DNA from: Syntrophomonas sp. DTU019 | Lineage (GTDB): Bacteria > Bacillota > Syntrophomonadia > Syntrophomonadales > Syntrophomonadaceae | Reading direction: 5' to 3' | Length of the DNA stretch: 64,000 nucleotides | Assembly (NCBI GenBank): GCA_913757435.1 | Contig: CAJYDM010000006.1 | Location: 183,735-247,734 of the forward strand | Shown: positions 16,744 through 25,470 of the stretch, piece by piece | How the letters are laid out: the number at the start of each line of letters is the position of its first letter | How positions within the stretch are numbered: position 1 is the stretch's first letter | Position numbers and translations under genes: made by a program | The notes under the pieces: model-generated | What the model was told of the DNA's origin: nothing | What the model saw: only the letters and a program-made list of their open reading frames with translations | The model's database searches: none

Positions 16744-17583
16744 TTAAATATATTCATAAAACCCGCGCCCACATCTTTTTCCCAGGTGCCCAGCCCGGAC
16801 CATGGTAGTGAAAAGCGGGTGAGGGCGGTATTTGTTGTCTTTAAATTCTTCACAGTACAAGAGCATGGCATTGTGTAAGTTATCCAGGCCAATCATATCA
16901 GCCAGGGCCAATGGACCTAGCGGCATGCCCAGTCCGGCACAAGCAGCCTGGTCAATATCCTCTCGTGTGGCCAGGCCGTCGCAATAGATGTGTATGGCTT
17001 CATTAAGCAGAGTCAATGCCATGCGGTTGTATAAATACCCAGTACTCTCCCTTTTGAGCAGCACGCTGGTTTTACCTATGCGAGAGCAGAATTGGCGTGT
17101 TTTTTCAACAGTATGATCGTCTGTTTCCAGACCTTTAACCAATTCCACTAGAGGTTTCTGGGGCACCGGGTAAAAGAAATGCATGCCGATAATCTGGTTG
17201 GCCCTGCGGGTAGTGGCCGCTATTTCAGTAATAGAGAGACTCGAAGTGTTAGAGGCCAGTATGGTGTGCGGCGGGCAAATGCTGTCCATCTGGGTAAATA
17301 TTTGCTTCTTGACCGCCATATTCTCAACCACTGCCTCGATTACCAGATCCGCCTGCCCAGCCAGTTCAAGATCAGTTGTGCCTTCGATGCGTTCCATGAT
17401 GCGTTCAATTTCATCACGGTTCAATTCACCCGCCTGGACCAGTTTGTCCTCGACAGTGTTGATGCCGTCATCGACCAACTTCTTCTGCAAGTCTCGGAGG
17501 ATCACTTTGTAGCCCCCCGCAGCCGCTACCTGAGCGATCCCCACCCCCATGATGCCTGCTCCGAGTACGGTTATGGTGTTCAC
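16744..17583 (-). CDS. 3-hydroxyacyl-CoA (3-hydroxybutyryl-CoA) dehydrogenase
   Basis: A 279-residue NAD-dependent dehydrogenase. The Rossmann motif GAGIMGVGIAQ is at residue 8, VIEAVVENMAVKKQIF and LASNTSSLSITEIA follow, and GMHFFYPVPQKPLVELV carries the catalytic histidine and glutamate. The C-terminal domain has GYLYNRMALTLLNEA and LGLGMPLGPLALAD-like features. It interconverts 3-hydroxybutyryl-CoA and acetoacetyl-CoA in beta-oxidation or butyrate metabolism. Oddity: the asparagine of the usual HFFNPVP is a tyrosine (TAC codon) here. Start is GTG with GAGGT 8 bases upstream. It lies 20 bp after the phosphofructokinase gene and probably shares its transcript. Confidence 0.88.
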   Translation of the reverse strand: MNTITVLGAGIMGVGIAQVAAAGGYKVILRDLQKKLVDDGINTVEDKLVQAGELNRDEIERIMERIEGTTDLELAGQADLVIEAVVENMAVKKQIFTQMDSICPPHTILASNTSSLSITEIAATTRRANQIIGMHFFYPVPQKPLVELVKGLETDDHTVEKTRQFCSRIGKTSVLLKRESTGYLYNRMALTLLNEAIHIYCDGLATREDIDQAACAGLGMPLGPLALADMIGLDNLHNAMLLYCEEFKDNKYRPHPLFTTMVRAGHLGKRCGRGFYEYI

Positions 17584-17603
17584 TGCTGATTACCTCTTTT
17601 CAA

Positions 17604-18704
17604 TTACATCTCATCCCCAAAATTTATTCCGATCCCTCGGGCTGCTGCCACCAGATCGCCCTGAGGATCGACTTTGCGTATCTCTTTGATAGCATCCGCT
17701 ATAGGTACCGATTTTATCTCTGTACCCTGCAGGCTGACCATGGATCCATATTCTCCGCGAACGAAGGCCTGCACCGCTGCCACTCCGTAGCGGGTGCCCA
17801 GAATGCGGTCATAGGGGATCGGTGACCCGCCTCTCTGCAAGTGCCCTAATACGGTCACCCTGATTTCCACATTGCGTAAGACCTTGCCCAGGTCTTCGGC
17901 TACCTTCTCACCTATTCCTCCCAAGCGGATGGGATCATGGCTGGTAGGGACATAGTTCGAAACCACCATTTCGCCTCCGATGGGGAAAGCCCCTTCAGCG
18001 ACTACGATAATGCTGAATTTTTTACCCTGGCGGTAGCGCTGAGCGATCTTCTTAAGGATAGCCTCCACTGAAAATGGTATTTCCGGAATAAGAATAACAT
18101 CGGCGCTGCCTGACATGCCCGCGTGCAGAGCAATCCAACCACTGTACCGGCCCATGACTTCAAGTATCATCACCCGGTGGTGCGACTCGGCGGTGGTATG
18201 CAGCCGATCCAAGGCCTCTGATGCGGTGTTGACGGCAGTATTAAAGCCGAACGTAACATCTGTAGCGGAAAGATCGTTATCTATGGTTTTGGGCACTCCC
18301 ACTATGGGTATGCCTTTTTCATAGAATTGACTGGCGATATTCAAGGTCCCGTCCCCGCCGATAACGATTAACCCGTCCAAACCGAGGTTCCTTAGATTTC
18401 CAATGGCCCGCTCAGATTCATCGGTTTGCATATGTCCTTCCTGGGTTACAGTTATAAAAGAAAATGGGTTGTCCCGGTTGCTGGTTCCCAGTATGGTGCC
18501 CCCGGTATGACTGATGCCTGATACAGTGCGGGGATCCAGGGCCATATAGTGGTTTTCCACCAGGCCGCGGAAACCATCCAAAAAACCGATCACCTCAATT
18601 CCGTATTGCATAGTGGCAGATTTGGTAATGGCTCTTATGACGGCATTAAGGCCGGGGCAATCCCCTCCCCCGGTTAAAACTCCAATATGCATGACCTTTG
18701 ACAA
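17604..18704 (-). CDS. 6-phosphofructokinase, mixed-substrate (group III) type
   Basis: A 366-residue PfkA-family enzyme phosphorylating fructose 6-phosphate. Motifs are GVLTGGGDCPGLNAVIR at the N-terminus, VIGGDGTLNIA near residue 110, VPKTIDND near 130 with the catalytic aspartate, and EVMGRYSGWIAL near 175. GGDGT (glycine rather than aspartate) predicts ATP as phosphoryl donor, while PKTIDND has the lysine typical of PPi-type and group III enzymes. Start chosen is TTG at 18704 with AGGAGG 9 bases upstream; an ATG four codons later is the alternative, and an upstream frame to 18731 lacks a ribosome binding site. It is followed by the dehydrogenase gene. Confidence 0.9.
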   Translation of the reverse strand: MSKVMHIGVLTGGGDCPGLNAVIRAITKSATMQYGIEVIGFLDGFRGLVENHYMALDPRTVSGISHTGGTILGTSNRDNPFSFITVTQEGHMQTDESERAIGNLRNLGLDGLIVIGGDGTLNIASQFYEKGIPIVGVPKTIDNDLSATDVTFGFNTAVNTASEALDRLHTTAESHHRVMILEVMGRYSGWIALHAGMSGSADVILIPEIPFSVEAILKKIAQRYRQGKKFSIIVVAEGAFPIGGEMVVSNYVPTSHDPIRLGGIGEKVAEDLGKVLRNVEIRVTVLGHLQRGGSPIPYDRILGTRYGVAAVQAFVRGEYGSMVSLQGTEIKSVPIADAIKEIRKVDPQGDLVAAARGIGINFGDEM

Positions 18705-18813
18705 GTTGCAATTCCTCCTTTGCCTGCACAAACAGCCTGAACGGGGATGGCCCCAGCACAGGCGGCTCTGTATTACATTACTTCTTTACTGTTATAGATT
18801 TCCCCTGTTGAAA

Positions 18814-19953
18814 TCAGGGTTTTTCTGTCAGCACCAGCGACACCTGCATCGGGGTGCGGCTGCGGATTATTTGCAGCGTAATGGTGTCCCCAACTTTATG
18901 ACCTTTTAATATTTCCTGCAGCTCATCATAATTGTCTACCCGGCGCTGATCGATCTGGGTGATGACATCATATTTGGTCAAGCCAGCTTTTGCCGCCGGT
19001 GAGCCGTCCTCCACCCCGGCCACCACAATGCCCCGGGGCTCTACCCCCAGGGAATTGGCCAGTTCCTGAGATACCGACTGCAGATAAATGCCTATATACG
19101 GCCTGATCACTTTGCCCTGCTGGATGAGGTCATTCAAAACCTCGTTGACAGTATTAATGGAAATGGCAAATCCTATGCCCTGGGCTTGGGCATTTACAGC
19201 CGTATTTATGCCTACCACCTGTCCGCTGAGATTTAACAGCGGCCCTCCACTGTTGCCGGGATTTATGGCCGCATCAGTCTGAATCAGGTTCTTATAGACC
19301 CGGTCCTCGATCTGCATGGGTCTCCCTTTGGCGCTGACCACCCCGGCGGTTACGGTATGGTCTAAACCGTAGGGATTACCGATGGCGACCACCCAGTCCC
19401 CTACCCGCAAGGTGTCTGAATCACCCAATTCCAACCAGGAAAATTTTTGGTTAGCGGTGATTTTCAGAACCGCCAGATCTAACTCATAATCTTGTCCCAC
19501 CACTGTAGCCGGAAATTTTTCACCACTGGCCATGTTTACGGTAATAGTCTGGGCATGGTCTATGACATGCTGATTGGTGACCACATAGCCATTTTCATTG
19601 ATAATGACCCCGGTCCCGATGGCAGTCTGTTCGCTCTCTCGAGGTGAGATGCGGTCGCCGAAGAAGTCGCGAAAAAACGGGTCCATGAAGGGGTTATTAC
19701 CCGCTACCCGAGCAGTGGTCTCAATGTTGACCACCGCCGGACTGACCCTGGTAACCATGTCCGCGATCCCGGTAGGACCAATAATAACCGTCCCTCCGCC
19801 GAGAGGGCTGGGTGTTGATGGTTTACTCTCCTGGGCCTGCTGCTGTCCGGCATGTTGGCCCCAGACATACTGTGATAAGTAAAAGCTGCCGAATCCAACT
19901 GCGGCAACAATAAGTAAAATCAATATAAACTGCACGGTGCGGTTTTTATTCAA
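18814..19953 (-). CDS. HtrA/DegP-like trypsin-type serine protease with PDZ domain
   Basis: A 379-residue membrane-anchored protease. Residues 8-28 (FILILLIVAAVGFGSFYLSQ) form an N-terminal signal anchor, followed by a low-complexity linker. The catalytic triad is histidine in VVTNQHVIDHA (about 125), aspartate in YELDLAVLKI (about 155) and serine in NPGNSGGPLLN (about 235). One PDZ domain occupies about residues 275-375 (IGIYLQSV to ITLQIIRS). It degrades or refolds misfolded envelope proteins. The start is TTG at 19953 with GAGGTG 6 bases upstream; a GTG three codons earlier lies within the ribosome binding site. Confidence 0.92.
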   Translation of the reverse strand: MNKNRTVQFILILLIVAAVGFGSFYLSQYVWGQHAGQQQAQESKPSTPSPLGGGTVIIGPTGIADMVTRVSPAVVNIETTARVAGNNPFMDPFFRDFFGDRISPRESEQTAIGTGVIINENGYVVTNQHVIDHAQTITVNMASGEKFPATVVGQDYELDLAVLKITANQKFSWLELGDSDTLRVGDWVVAIGNPYGLDHTVTAGVVSAKGRPMQIEDRVYKNLIQTDAAINPGNSGGPLLNLSGQVVGINTAVNAQAQGIGFAISINTVNEVLNDLIQQGKVIRPYIGIYLQSVSQELANSLGVEPRGIVVAGVEDGSPAAKAGLTKYDVITQIDQRRVDNYDELQEILKGHKVGDTITLQIIRSRTPMQVSLVLTEKP

Positions 19954-20432
19954 TTTCTCCACCTCGCTTCAATCCTCATACCTGCAGTTTCATTATACTA
20001 AATAATTCTTATTCCGGGGACGCCACGCGGAGACCTTTTAAGCACGTCATTTTAGAAGTCACTGGTAGCACTCCAGGATGATCCCCAGGTACCCTATAAG
20101 TATTTCATTCTAGAAATCGTTGGAGAGTAGCTTGTGACTCACCGGCATTAACCTACAAAGAGGTGCCAAAGTACGGGAAGGCGTTTGAGGTGATCAAGAG
20201 AAGTGCTCTCAGTAAGATAGTGGGGTAAGCATCATCTTTAGTCTGGGCTGAACAATTGGGCTAGTGCAGATAGACCAATCTTTCGGCAAGATAAGGGGGA
20301 AATTATGCTGAATCCGGGAAGTTCCCGTCATAGACAATCATAAGGCTCACAAGTCTACATAATGCAGGAGGAGTTGTTGACACCAACATAGTCAACACCC
20401 CCTGCTGCGTCACGCTCTTTATATGGCCTACT
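19954..20432. other. Intergenic region, no gene recognised
   Basis: About 480 bp between htrA and the second ATP-grasp gene. On the minus strand a TATAAT box at 19997-19992 could be the htrA -10, but no good -35 is present. A duplicated short segment (CATTTTAGAAGTCACTGG near 20048, CATTCTAGAAATCGTTGG near 20105) suggests decay of an older repeat. A hairpin lies at 20364-20405. Confidence 0.5.
20364..20405 (-). terminator. Hairpin downstream of the ATP-grasp gene pair
   Basis: On the minus strand GCAGGGGGTGTTGAC pairs with GTCAAC.AACTCCTCCTGC around a nine-base loop, about 28 bp past the stop at 20433. The stem is strong with a few mismatches and lacks a clear T run, so terminator function is likely but not certain. 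Confidence 0.5.
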
Positions 20433-21779
20433 TTATTTTTTGGGGAAGCCGGCCAAGTAGCAAGCATATTCTAGCGGCCGCCTAAAAGTACTGGCGATCA
20501 GCCCCTTATAATTCTGACTTGCGGTGGTTTTACGGGGCTTGGAATTTACCTCAATCAGGTATAAGGTGCCATTGCGGCCTATACCAATGTCCAGACCCAA
20601 TTCCCCGTAATTCCCTTCAAAATAATCCTCCAGAGTAACAGCCACTTCCTTGCAAAGGTTTTTAATAAGGGTATCCTTTTTTTTGCGGGTTTCCTTTCGA
20701 TATAGATAGCTCATAAGTCGTCTCAATGTTACATAGGTGCCCCCGCTGCTCAAATTAGCGATATTACTCCCATGGGGGGCGACGCGGGCAAATTTTTTGC
20801 CGATTACCCATTCACCCAACCCATTCTTTTGATAAATTATGCGAATATCGAAGTTTGAACCGCGATATTTGGCCAGCTTTAATCCCTCCTGGACCAGGTA
20901 GGGACGGCCTCTCCTGGTTGCAGCAGTTTTATCCAAAAGTTCCTTAGCGGTTCCTACTGGGCCCTTCATACGGCCACGAGGACTTGTGCTATAGCCTATC
21001 TTTCCATTGCTGTTTTTCTTCACATATATGATGCCTCTGCCCAGAGAGCCGTTGCAAGGTTTAAGAAACAAAACCTCATATTTCGACAACATGGTTTCCA
21101 TCTCCGCAAGATTCAAAAGCCGGGTTTCCGGAAGGTTTTCTTGCAATTCCGAATTTTGGGATAAAGCCTCATACACCTGCCACTTATTCAAAAACGCCGG
21201 GTTGAAATACTGTAAATCAGGAAGCGCAAGCAATTTCTGTTTGGCCGCTTTTACGCCTGCCTGGTTTTCAAGCCTGCGGGTGGTCACCCGGTCATATACC
21301 ACGTCCGGCAAAGCATAGGTGGCTGACGACCAGTGCCCCCGTTCTGAGGAATTTTGGCGGTAATTATATCCCTGCACAGTGTTATTGGCCCAATTGATCC
21401 CATTAGGGGTGAAGACATAGACCTGGCCTTTCAAACCCTTACCCAGATGGCTTAAATATATTAATTCTGCCTGCAGGCTCTTGGGATCAGGGTCTGACAT
21501 GTTGGGCAGCCGGGTGGCGAGAATACCAATTGTAGGCCCCAGGTGGACAATATTTTTTTCACTATCGTAACGGAAACGCAGCCCATGCCCTTTGCGCAGA
21601 TGGAGGGCTCGGGCCAGTTCCGGAGATAGAATATAATCGGAGGCTGCCCGACTCGAAAAACGTGCACTGGCAGTTACCACAAGGCCCCCCACCCTTACGG
21701 CAATTGTTTTGTTGGGGGGTATATTAAAGCGGTCACGTAAGCCATGGCTGATTACGATCTGACCGACGATATTCTTCAT
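20433..21779 (-). CDS. YheC/YheD-family ATP-grasp protein, copy 2
   Basis: A 448-residue paralogue of the protein at 11702. ATP-grasp motifs: FLKPCNGSLGRGIIYV (about 230-245), NFDIRIIYQKNGLGEW (about 315) and LYLIEVNSKPRKT near the C-terminus. The N-terminal half has the family's LRFRYDSEKNIVHLGPTIG and DVVYDRVTTRRLENQ segments. Enzyme class is carboxylate-amine ligase; substrate unknown, with a spore-coat or envelope role inferred from Bacillus relatives. Start at 21779 has GAGGG 7 bases upstream; an ATG at 21803 is the alternative. It follows copy 3 by a few tens of bases, likely one operon. Confidence 0.87.
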   Translation of the reverse strand: MKNIVGQIVISHGLRDRFNIPPNKTIAVRVGGLVVTASARFSSRAASDYILSPELARALHLRKGHGLRFRYDSEKNIVHLGPTIGILATRLPNMSDPDPKSLQAELIYLSHLGKGLKGQVYVFTPNGINWANNTVQGYNYRQNSSERGHWSSATYALPDVVYDRVTTRRLENQAGVKAAKQKLLALPDLQYFNPAFLNKWQVYEALSQNSELQENLPETRLLNLAEMETMLSKYEVLFLKPCNGSLGRGIIYVKKNSNGKIGYSTSPRGRMKGPVGTAKELLDKTAATRRGRPYLVQEGLKLAKYRGSNFDIRIIYQKNGLGEWVIGKKFARVAPHGSNIANLSSGGTYVTLRRLMSYLYRKETRKKKDTLIKNLCKEVAVTLEDYFEGNYGELGLDIGIGRNGTLYLIEVNSKPRKTTASQNYKGLIASTFRRPLEYACYLAGFPKK

Positions 21780-21825
21780 ATAATAGCCCTCACTATTCAG
21801 CATTATTTAAACCTGATAACAGCTA

Positions 21826-23199
21826 TTACTGCACCGGTGTATTCGGCTCGAACCCTGCCAGGTAACGGGCATATAACAGGGGTTTCACCACCGTCATAAA
21901 TCGGGTCTTATTCTGATGCAGCAGCCTAAAGACCTGCCGCCCCGGCTTGAGATTGGCTTCGATAAACCAAACCCTGCCTTCACGGTCCACACCGATGTCA
22001 ACTCCCATCTCGCCGGTCGGACCAATCGTAGATTCCAATGCCCGGGCTGCCTCCAGACTCACATAACGAATAGTCTCTATTATCTCCTGTACCTTCTCCT
22101 CGTCACGGAATTTTGCCCGCAGGACTCCGTTGACCCTCAAAGCATAGCCACCAGAACTGATGTTGCTGGTTATTGAACCACTCCGGCCAACCCTGCAGGC
22201 CATACCGGTAATGGACCATTCTCCACTATGATCTTTCTGGATCAAAACCCGCACATCAAGAATATTACCCCCGCTGCGGATCAGGTTGATTTGCTTCTGC
22301 ACTATATAACGGCGGTGCCCCATGATCCGGTGCAGCTTCTGCCTTAACCCGCTCACTGATGAAGCAATACCGCGATAGACCCCATCACTGTGGCGGTATT
22401 GAATTTGGTATCGGTTGCGCCCGGAAGTTTTGACAACCTTGATTATATTGCGGCCCAGTGACCCGTTGATAGGCTTAATGTAAACCCCCTTATACTTATT
22501 AATCATAGAATCGACCTGTTTTAGGTTAGTCACCAACTGGGTGTCGGGAACGTATTGAGCCAATTCCGGATGCTGACTTATAATCTTATAGGTTTGCCAT
22601 TTGCCGATCAGAGCCGGATTTGAGATTGCCACCCCACGCGATTGAAGACTGCGGCGGACTCGGTTGTTAGAGGAAAGATATCCCTTGCAGCGCGGATAGA
22701 CTACATCAGGCATGGGAAATGTTGCCCTATACCAACGCCCCCCAGCATAAGTCCATCCGCTGATGGTATTGTTGCGCCAGTTAATGCTGCTGGGACTGAA
22801 GCCGAAGCATATCTGACCCAGTCGGCGCGAGGAAGTAATCATCTGTTTGAAAAATGGTGATTGCCCGGCAAATGGCCGGCCAGGGTCTCCAGTGCCCTCT
22901 GCCATAATACCGACTACGGGACCCAACCGGATCTCTGACTCTCCGGTGTATAAGCCATACCTTCGCCCCGAAGACAGAAACAATCTGCGCATGGTCGCGG
23001 GATTCAATGCTATGAGATTTTTATCTGTTGCCTTCTGATTCACCTTGGGTTTAAGGGTTCTCCTGCGTTGACCGACTCCAAAGGAGATTTGCGAGAGGTT
23101 GGCAATATCGAATTCATCGGCGATTTTAGCGCTGATCGACACCGTATCAGCAGAAAGTCTGGGATTTGATACAATAGTAGCCATTCTAAATTGAATCAT
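21826..23199 (-). CDS. YheC/YheD-family ATP-grasp protein, copy 3
   Basis: A 457-residue paralogue, the first gene of a two-gene operon with copy 2. ATP-grasp motifs are YIKPINGSLGRNIIKV (about residue 235), ILDVRVLIQKDHSGEW (about 320) and VWFIEANLKPGRQ near residue 425. Two positions differ from the other copies: the glycine-rich loop ends RNI rather than RGI/KGI, and EVNSKP is EANLKP. The key glutamate and asparagine are kept, so activity is probably retained with altered specificity. GGAG lies 7 bases before the ATG. The promoter lies in the roughly 130-bp gap shared with the divergent DUF523 gene. Confidence 0.87.
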   Translation of the reverse strand: MIQFRMATIVSNPRLSADTVSISAKIADEFDIANLSQISFGVGQRRRTLKPKVNQKATDKNLIALNPATMRRLFLSSGRRYGLYTGESEIRLGPVVGIMAEGTGDPGRPFAGQSPFFKQMITSSRRLGQICFGFSPSSINWRNNTISGWTYAGGRWYRATFPMPDVVYPRCKGYLSSNNRVRRSLQSRGVAISNPALIGKWQTYKIISQHPELAQYVPDTQLVTNLKQVDSMINKYKGVYIKPINGSLGRNIIKVVKTSGRNRYQIQYRHSDGVYRGIASSVSGLRQKLHRIMGHRRYIVQKQINLIRSGGNILDVRVLIQKDHSGEWSITGMACRVGRSGSITSNISSGGYALRVNGVLRAKFRDEEKVQEIIETIRYVSLEAARALESTIGPTGEMGVDIGVDREGRVWFIEANLKPGRQVFRLLHQNKTRFMTVVKPLLYARYLAGFEPNTPVQ

Positions 23200-23333
23200 G
23201 CTTTATCTCCAGTACAAAAGTTTTGTATCATATAATATGAGTACCACGCTACTTTTGCTAACCATGCACCGTTTTAGGAATAATAATATCTATCCGGTAG
23301 ATTATTGTATGGCAATTTCCATGGAGGGGTGCG

Positions 23334-23801
23334 GTGCTGATAATAAGTGCATGCCTGTGCGGCATAGACTGCAAATACAACGGCAAAAACAACCGTAACC
23401 CGGTGTTCGAGGAACTACTGCGCCGCGGACTGGCGTTGCCGGTGTGCCCGGAACAATTGGGAGGGCTTGCGACCCCGCGGGAGGCGGCAGAAATACTGGG
23501 GGGAAGCGGAAAACAAGTGCTGGAAGGTCAATCAAGGGTGATGAACCGGCAGGGGCAGGAGGTTACCGCAGCTTTCATAAGAGGGGCTGAACAAACCTTA
23601 AAAATTGTACAGGCTGTAGATCCGGATCTTATCGTTTTCAAGAGCCGCAGCCCTTCCTGTGGAGTGGGTACAGTTTATGATGGCAATTTCTCTTCGCGTC
23701 TCAAAGATGGTGACGGGGTAACCACCGCTCTGCTTAAAATGCATGGCTACAGCGTCATAGATGATGAAACCTACCTAGCCCACCACGAGCAGCAGATTTA
23801 A
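23334..23801 (+). CDS. DUF523 family protein
   Basis: A 155-residue protein recognised from SACLCGIDCKYNGKNNRNP at the start, LPVCPEQLGGLATPREAAEI, and FKSRSPSCGVGTVYDG. The conserved cysteines suggest metal or Fe-S binding, or thiol chemistry; the function of the family is not established. Start is GTG with GGAGGGG upstream. The next gene, a PP-loop ATPase, starts 10 bp after the stop, so the two are almost certainly co-transcribed. Joint action in sulfur transfer to RNA is an inference from that pairing. Confidence 0.88.
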   Translation: MLIISACLCGIDCKYNGKNNRNPVFEELLRRGLALPVCPEQLGGLATPREAAEILGGSGKQVLEGQSRVMNRQGQEVTAAFIRGAEQTLKIVQAVDPDLIVFKSRSPSCGVGTVYDGNFSSRLKDGDGVTTALLKMHGYSVIDDETYLAHHEQQI

Positions 23802-23811
23802 AGGAGATATT

Positions 23812-24792
23812 ATGAAAGCTATAAGCCTATTTTCAGGGGGACTTGATTCGCAACTGGCGATACGAATGATTGCCCGGCAGGGTATCGAGGTAATTGGGGT
23901 ATGTTTTCAGACCCCGTTTTTTGGCAATAGCCCTGGTATTATAGACAGTGCAGATAGGCTCGGGATCCGACTTGATGTACTCGATATTAGCCAGGAGTAC
24001 ATCAAGGATATACTGCTAAATCCCCGCTATGGGTACGGCAAGAATTTCAATCCCTGCATCGATTGCCACGGCTTCATGCTGCATAAAGCCGGTGATCACA
24101 TGAAGGAAGTCGGAGCCTCCTTCCTGGTGACCGGTGAGGTGCTCGGACAGCGCCCCATGAGCCAGAATAAGTCGTCCCTGGCCCTGGTGGAGAAACTATC
24201 CGGCTACCCAGGCTTGATAGTGCGGCCCCTGTCTGGCAAACTGCTGTCAGCCACTATTCCCGAGCAGGAGGGCTGGATAGACCGGGAACAGTTGCTGGAT
24301 ATAAGTGGGCGGGGCAGAACGCGTCAAATTGCCCTGGCGGAGGAGTTGGGCATTGTCGATTATCCCTCTCCGGCAGGAGGGTGCCTATTGACTGAGCCGG
24401 GGTTTGCGCGCCGCTTGAAGAGCCTGCTGCAGTATCGGCAGATCCCGAATTGGTCTGATACCGAACTGCTGAAAGTAGGCCGCCATTTTTACTTGGAAGG
24501 TGCACTTTTGGTGGTGGGCCGCAATCATTCCGAGAACGAACGGCTTAAACATACTGCCCTACCTGGAGACATCATGATAAAAATGGCTGAGCGCCCCGGT
24601 CCCACCGGCCTATTGCGCAGGCTTACGCCTAGCCAGGCGGACATTTCTCATGCTGCCGCCATTGTAGCCCGCTACAGCGATGCAAAAAACCTGCCCCAGG
24701 CGGATGCTAAACTCTTGGACCATGAGGGCAGGCTCTTGTCACATCTGACGGTTATTCCGTTATCTCCTGATCTGACCCCCACCATGGTATAG
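23812..24792 (+). CDS. PP-loop ATPase, ThiI/MnmA-like putative tRNA thiolation protein
   Basis: A 326-residue N-type ATP pyrophosphatase. SGGLDS at residues 8-13 is the PP-loop that adenylates the substrate. FNPCIDCHGFML near 85 has a CxxC pair, and SPAGGCLL near 185 provides another cysteine, as in thiouridine synthases. The C-terminal part (KVGRHFYLEGALLVVGRNHSENERLK) resembles NFACT-R/DUF814-like RNA-binding modules; this is my inference. It probably inserts sulfur into a tRNA base, but which base is unknown. AAAGGAGAT precedes the ATG. It is the second gene of an operon with DUF523. Confidence 0.8.
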   Translation: MKAISLFSGGLDSQLAIRMIARQGIEVIGVCFQTPFFGNSPGIIDSADRLGIRLDVLDISQEYIKDILLNPRYGYGKNFNPCIDCHGFMLHKAGDHMKEVGASFLVTGEVLGQRPMSQNKSSLALVEKLSGYPGLIVRPLSGKLLSATIPEQEGWIDREQLLDISGRGRTRQIALAEELGIVDYPSPAGGCLLTEPGFARRLKSLLQYRQIPNWSDTELLKVGRHFYLEGALLVVGRNHSENERLKHTALPGDIMIKMAERPGPTGLLRRLTPSQADISHAAAIVARYSDAKNLPQADAKLLDHEGRLLSHLTVIPLSPDLTPTMV

Positions 24793-24901
24793 AAAGCGCG
24801 ATCCGGTAGTCTTATATCCACAAGCACTATTCCAGACTGCATTACCCTCAAACCTGCGGGGCCAGTGCATCTTGAGCGGCATCCTGGTCAGGCACCACAC
24901 C

Positions 24902-25456
24902 TTAATCAAAAATGGCTGTGTCAATTAGCTCAAACATCAATCGGTAACCTTCTTTATCGGGGTGTCCGCCATCAGCTAACAGCAATTCCGTTATAACCCG
25001 GCCTTTTTCATCGAAAAATGCCTGATGGAACGGAATCAGGGGGATATTGTTCTCGGCAGCATATTGTGCCATCCATTCTCGAATCCTGACCAGTAATACC
25101 TCCAGGTAGGGATCATCCACTGCAGTCGGTGTCCCTAAAACAACCTTAATGCCGTTAGCTTGAGCTATGGTGGTCATTTCCCGATAGTTCCAGGTGATGC
25201 GGTCGAAGGATTCAGCACACAGAACATCATTGATGCATCCGGAGATTACCACATGGGTAGGATGGTGGTCCAGTACCGATCGTTGCAGGCGTCTTAGCAT
25301 ATCATAAGTGGTATTGCCGTTGATGCCCTGGTTTATCAACTCAGCATCCCCCAGCACCGTCTGCAACCGATGTACCCAGGAACATTCCGGTCCCCAAGGA
25401 AAGCCCCAGGTGATGCTATCCCCCAGGAATACTATCTTTTTTCGCTTATCTGACAA
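24902..25456 (-). CDS. SGNH/GDSL hydrolase (esterase/lipase family)
   Basis: A 184-residue SGNH hydrolase. Block I IVFLGDSITWG carries the catalytic serine near the N-terminus. NQGINGNTT supplies the oxyanion glycine, SGCIND the block III asparagine, and LLADGGHPDKEGY the catalytic aspartate and histidine. Such enzymes hydrolyse esters, lipids or acetylated sugars. No signal peptide is present. The start is TTG at 25456, with GAGGTG 6 bases upstream. The frame stays open for 36 more codons to 25564, but those would be encoded by the repeat array and are unlikely to be translated. Confidence 0.85.
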   Translation of the reverse strand: MSDKRKKIVFLGDSITWGFPWGPECSWVHRLQTVLGDAELINQGINGNTTYDMLRRLQRSVLDHHPTHVVISGCINDVLCAESFDRITWNYREMTTIAQANGIKVVLGTPTAVDDPYLEVLLVRIREWMAQYAAENNIPLIPFHQAFFDEKGRVITELLLADGGHPDKEGYRLMFELIDTAIFD

Positions 25457-25470
25457 CTCTCGCACCTCAT

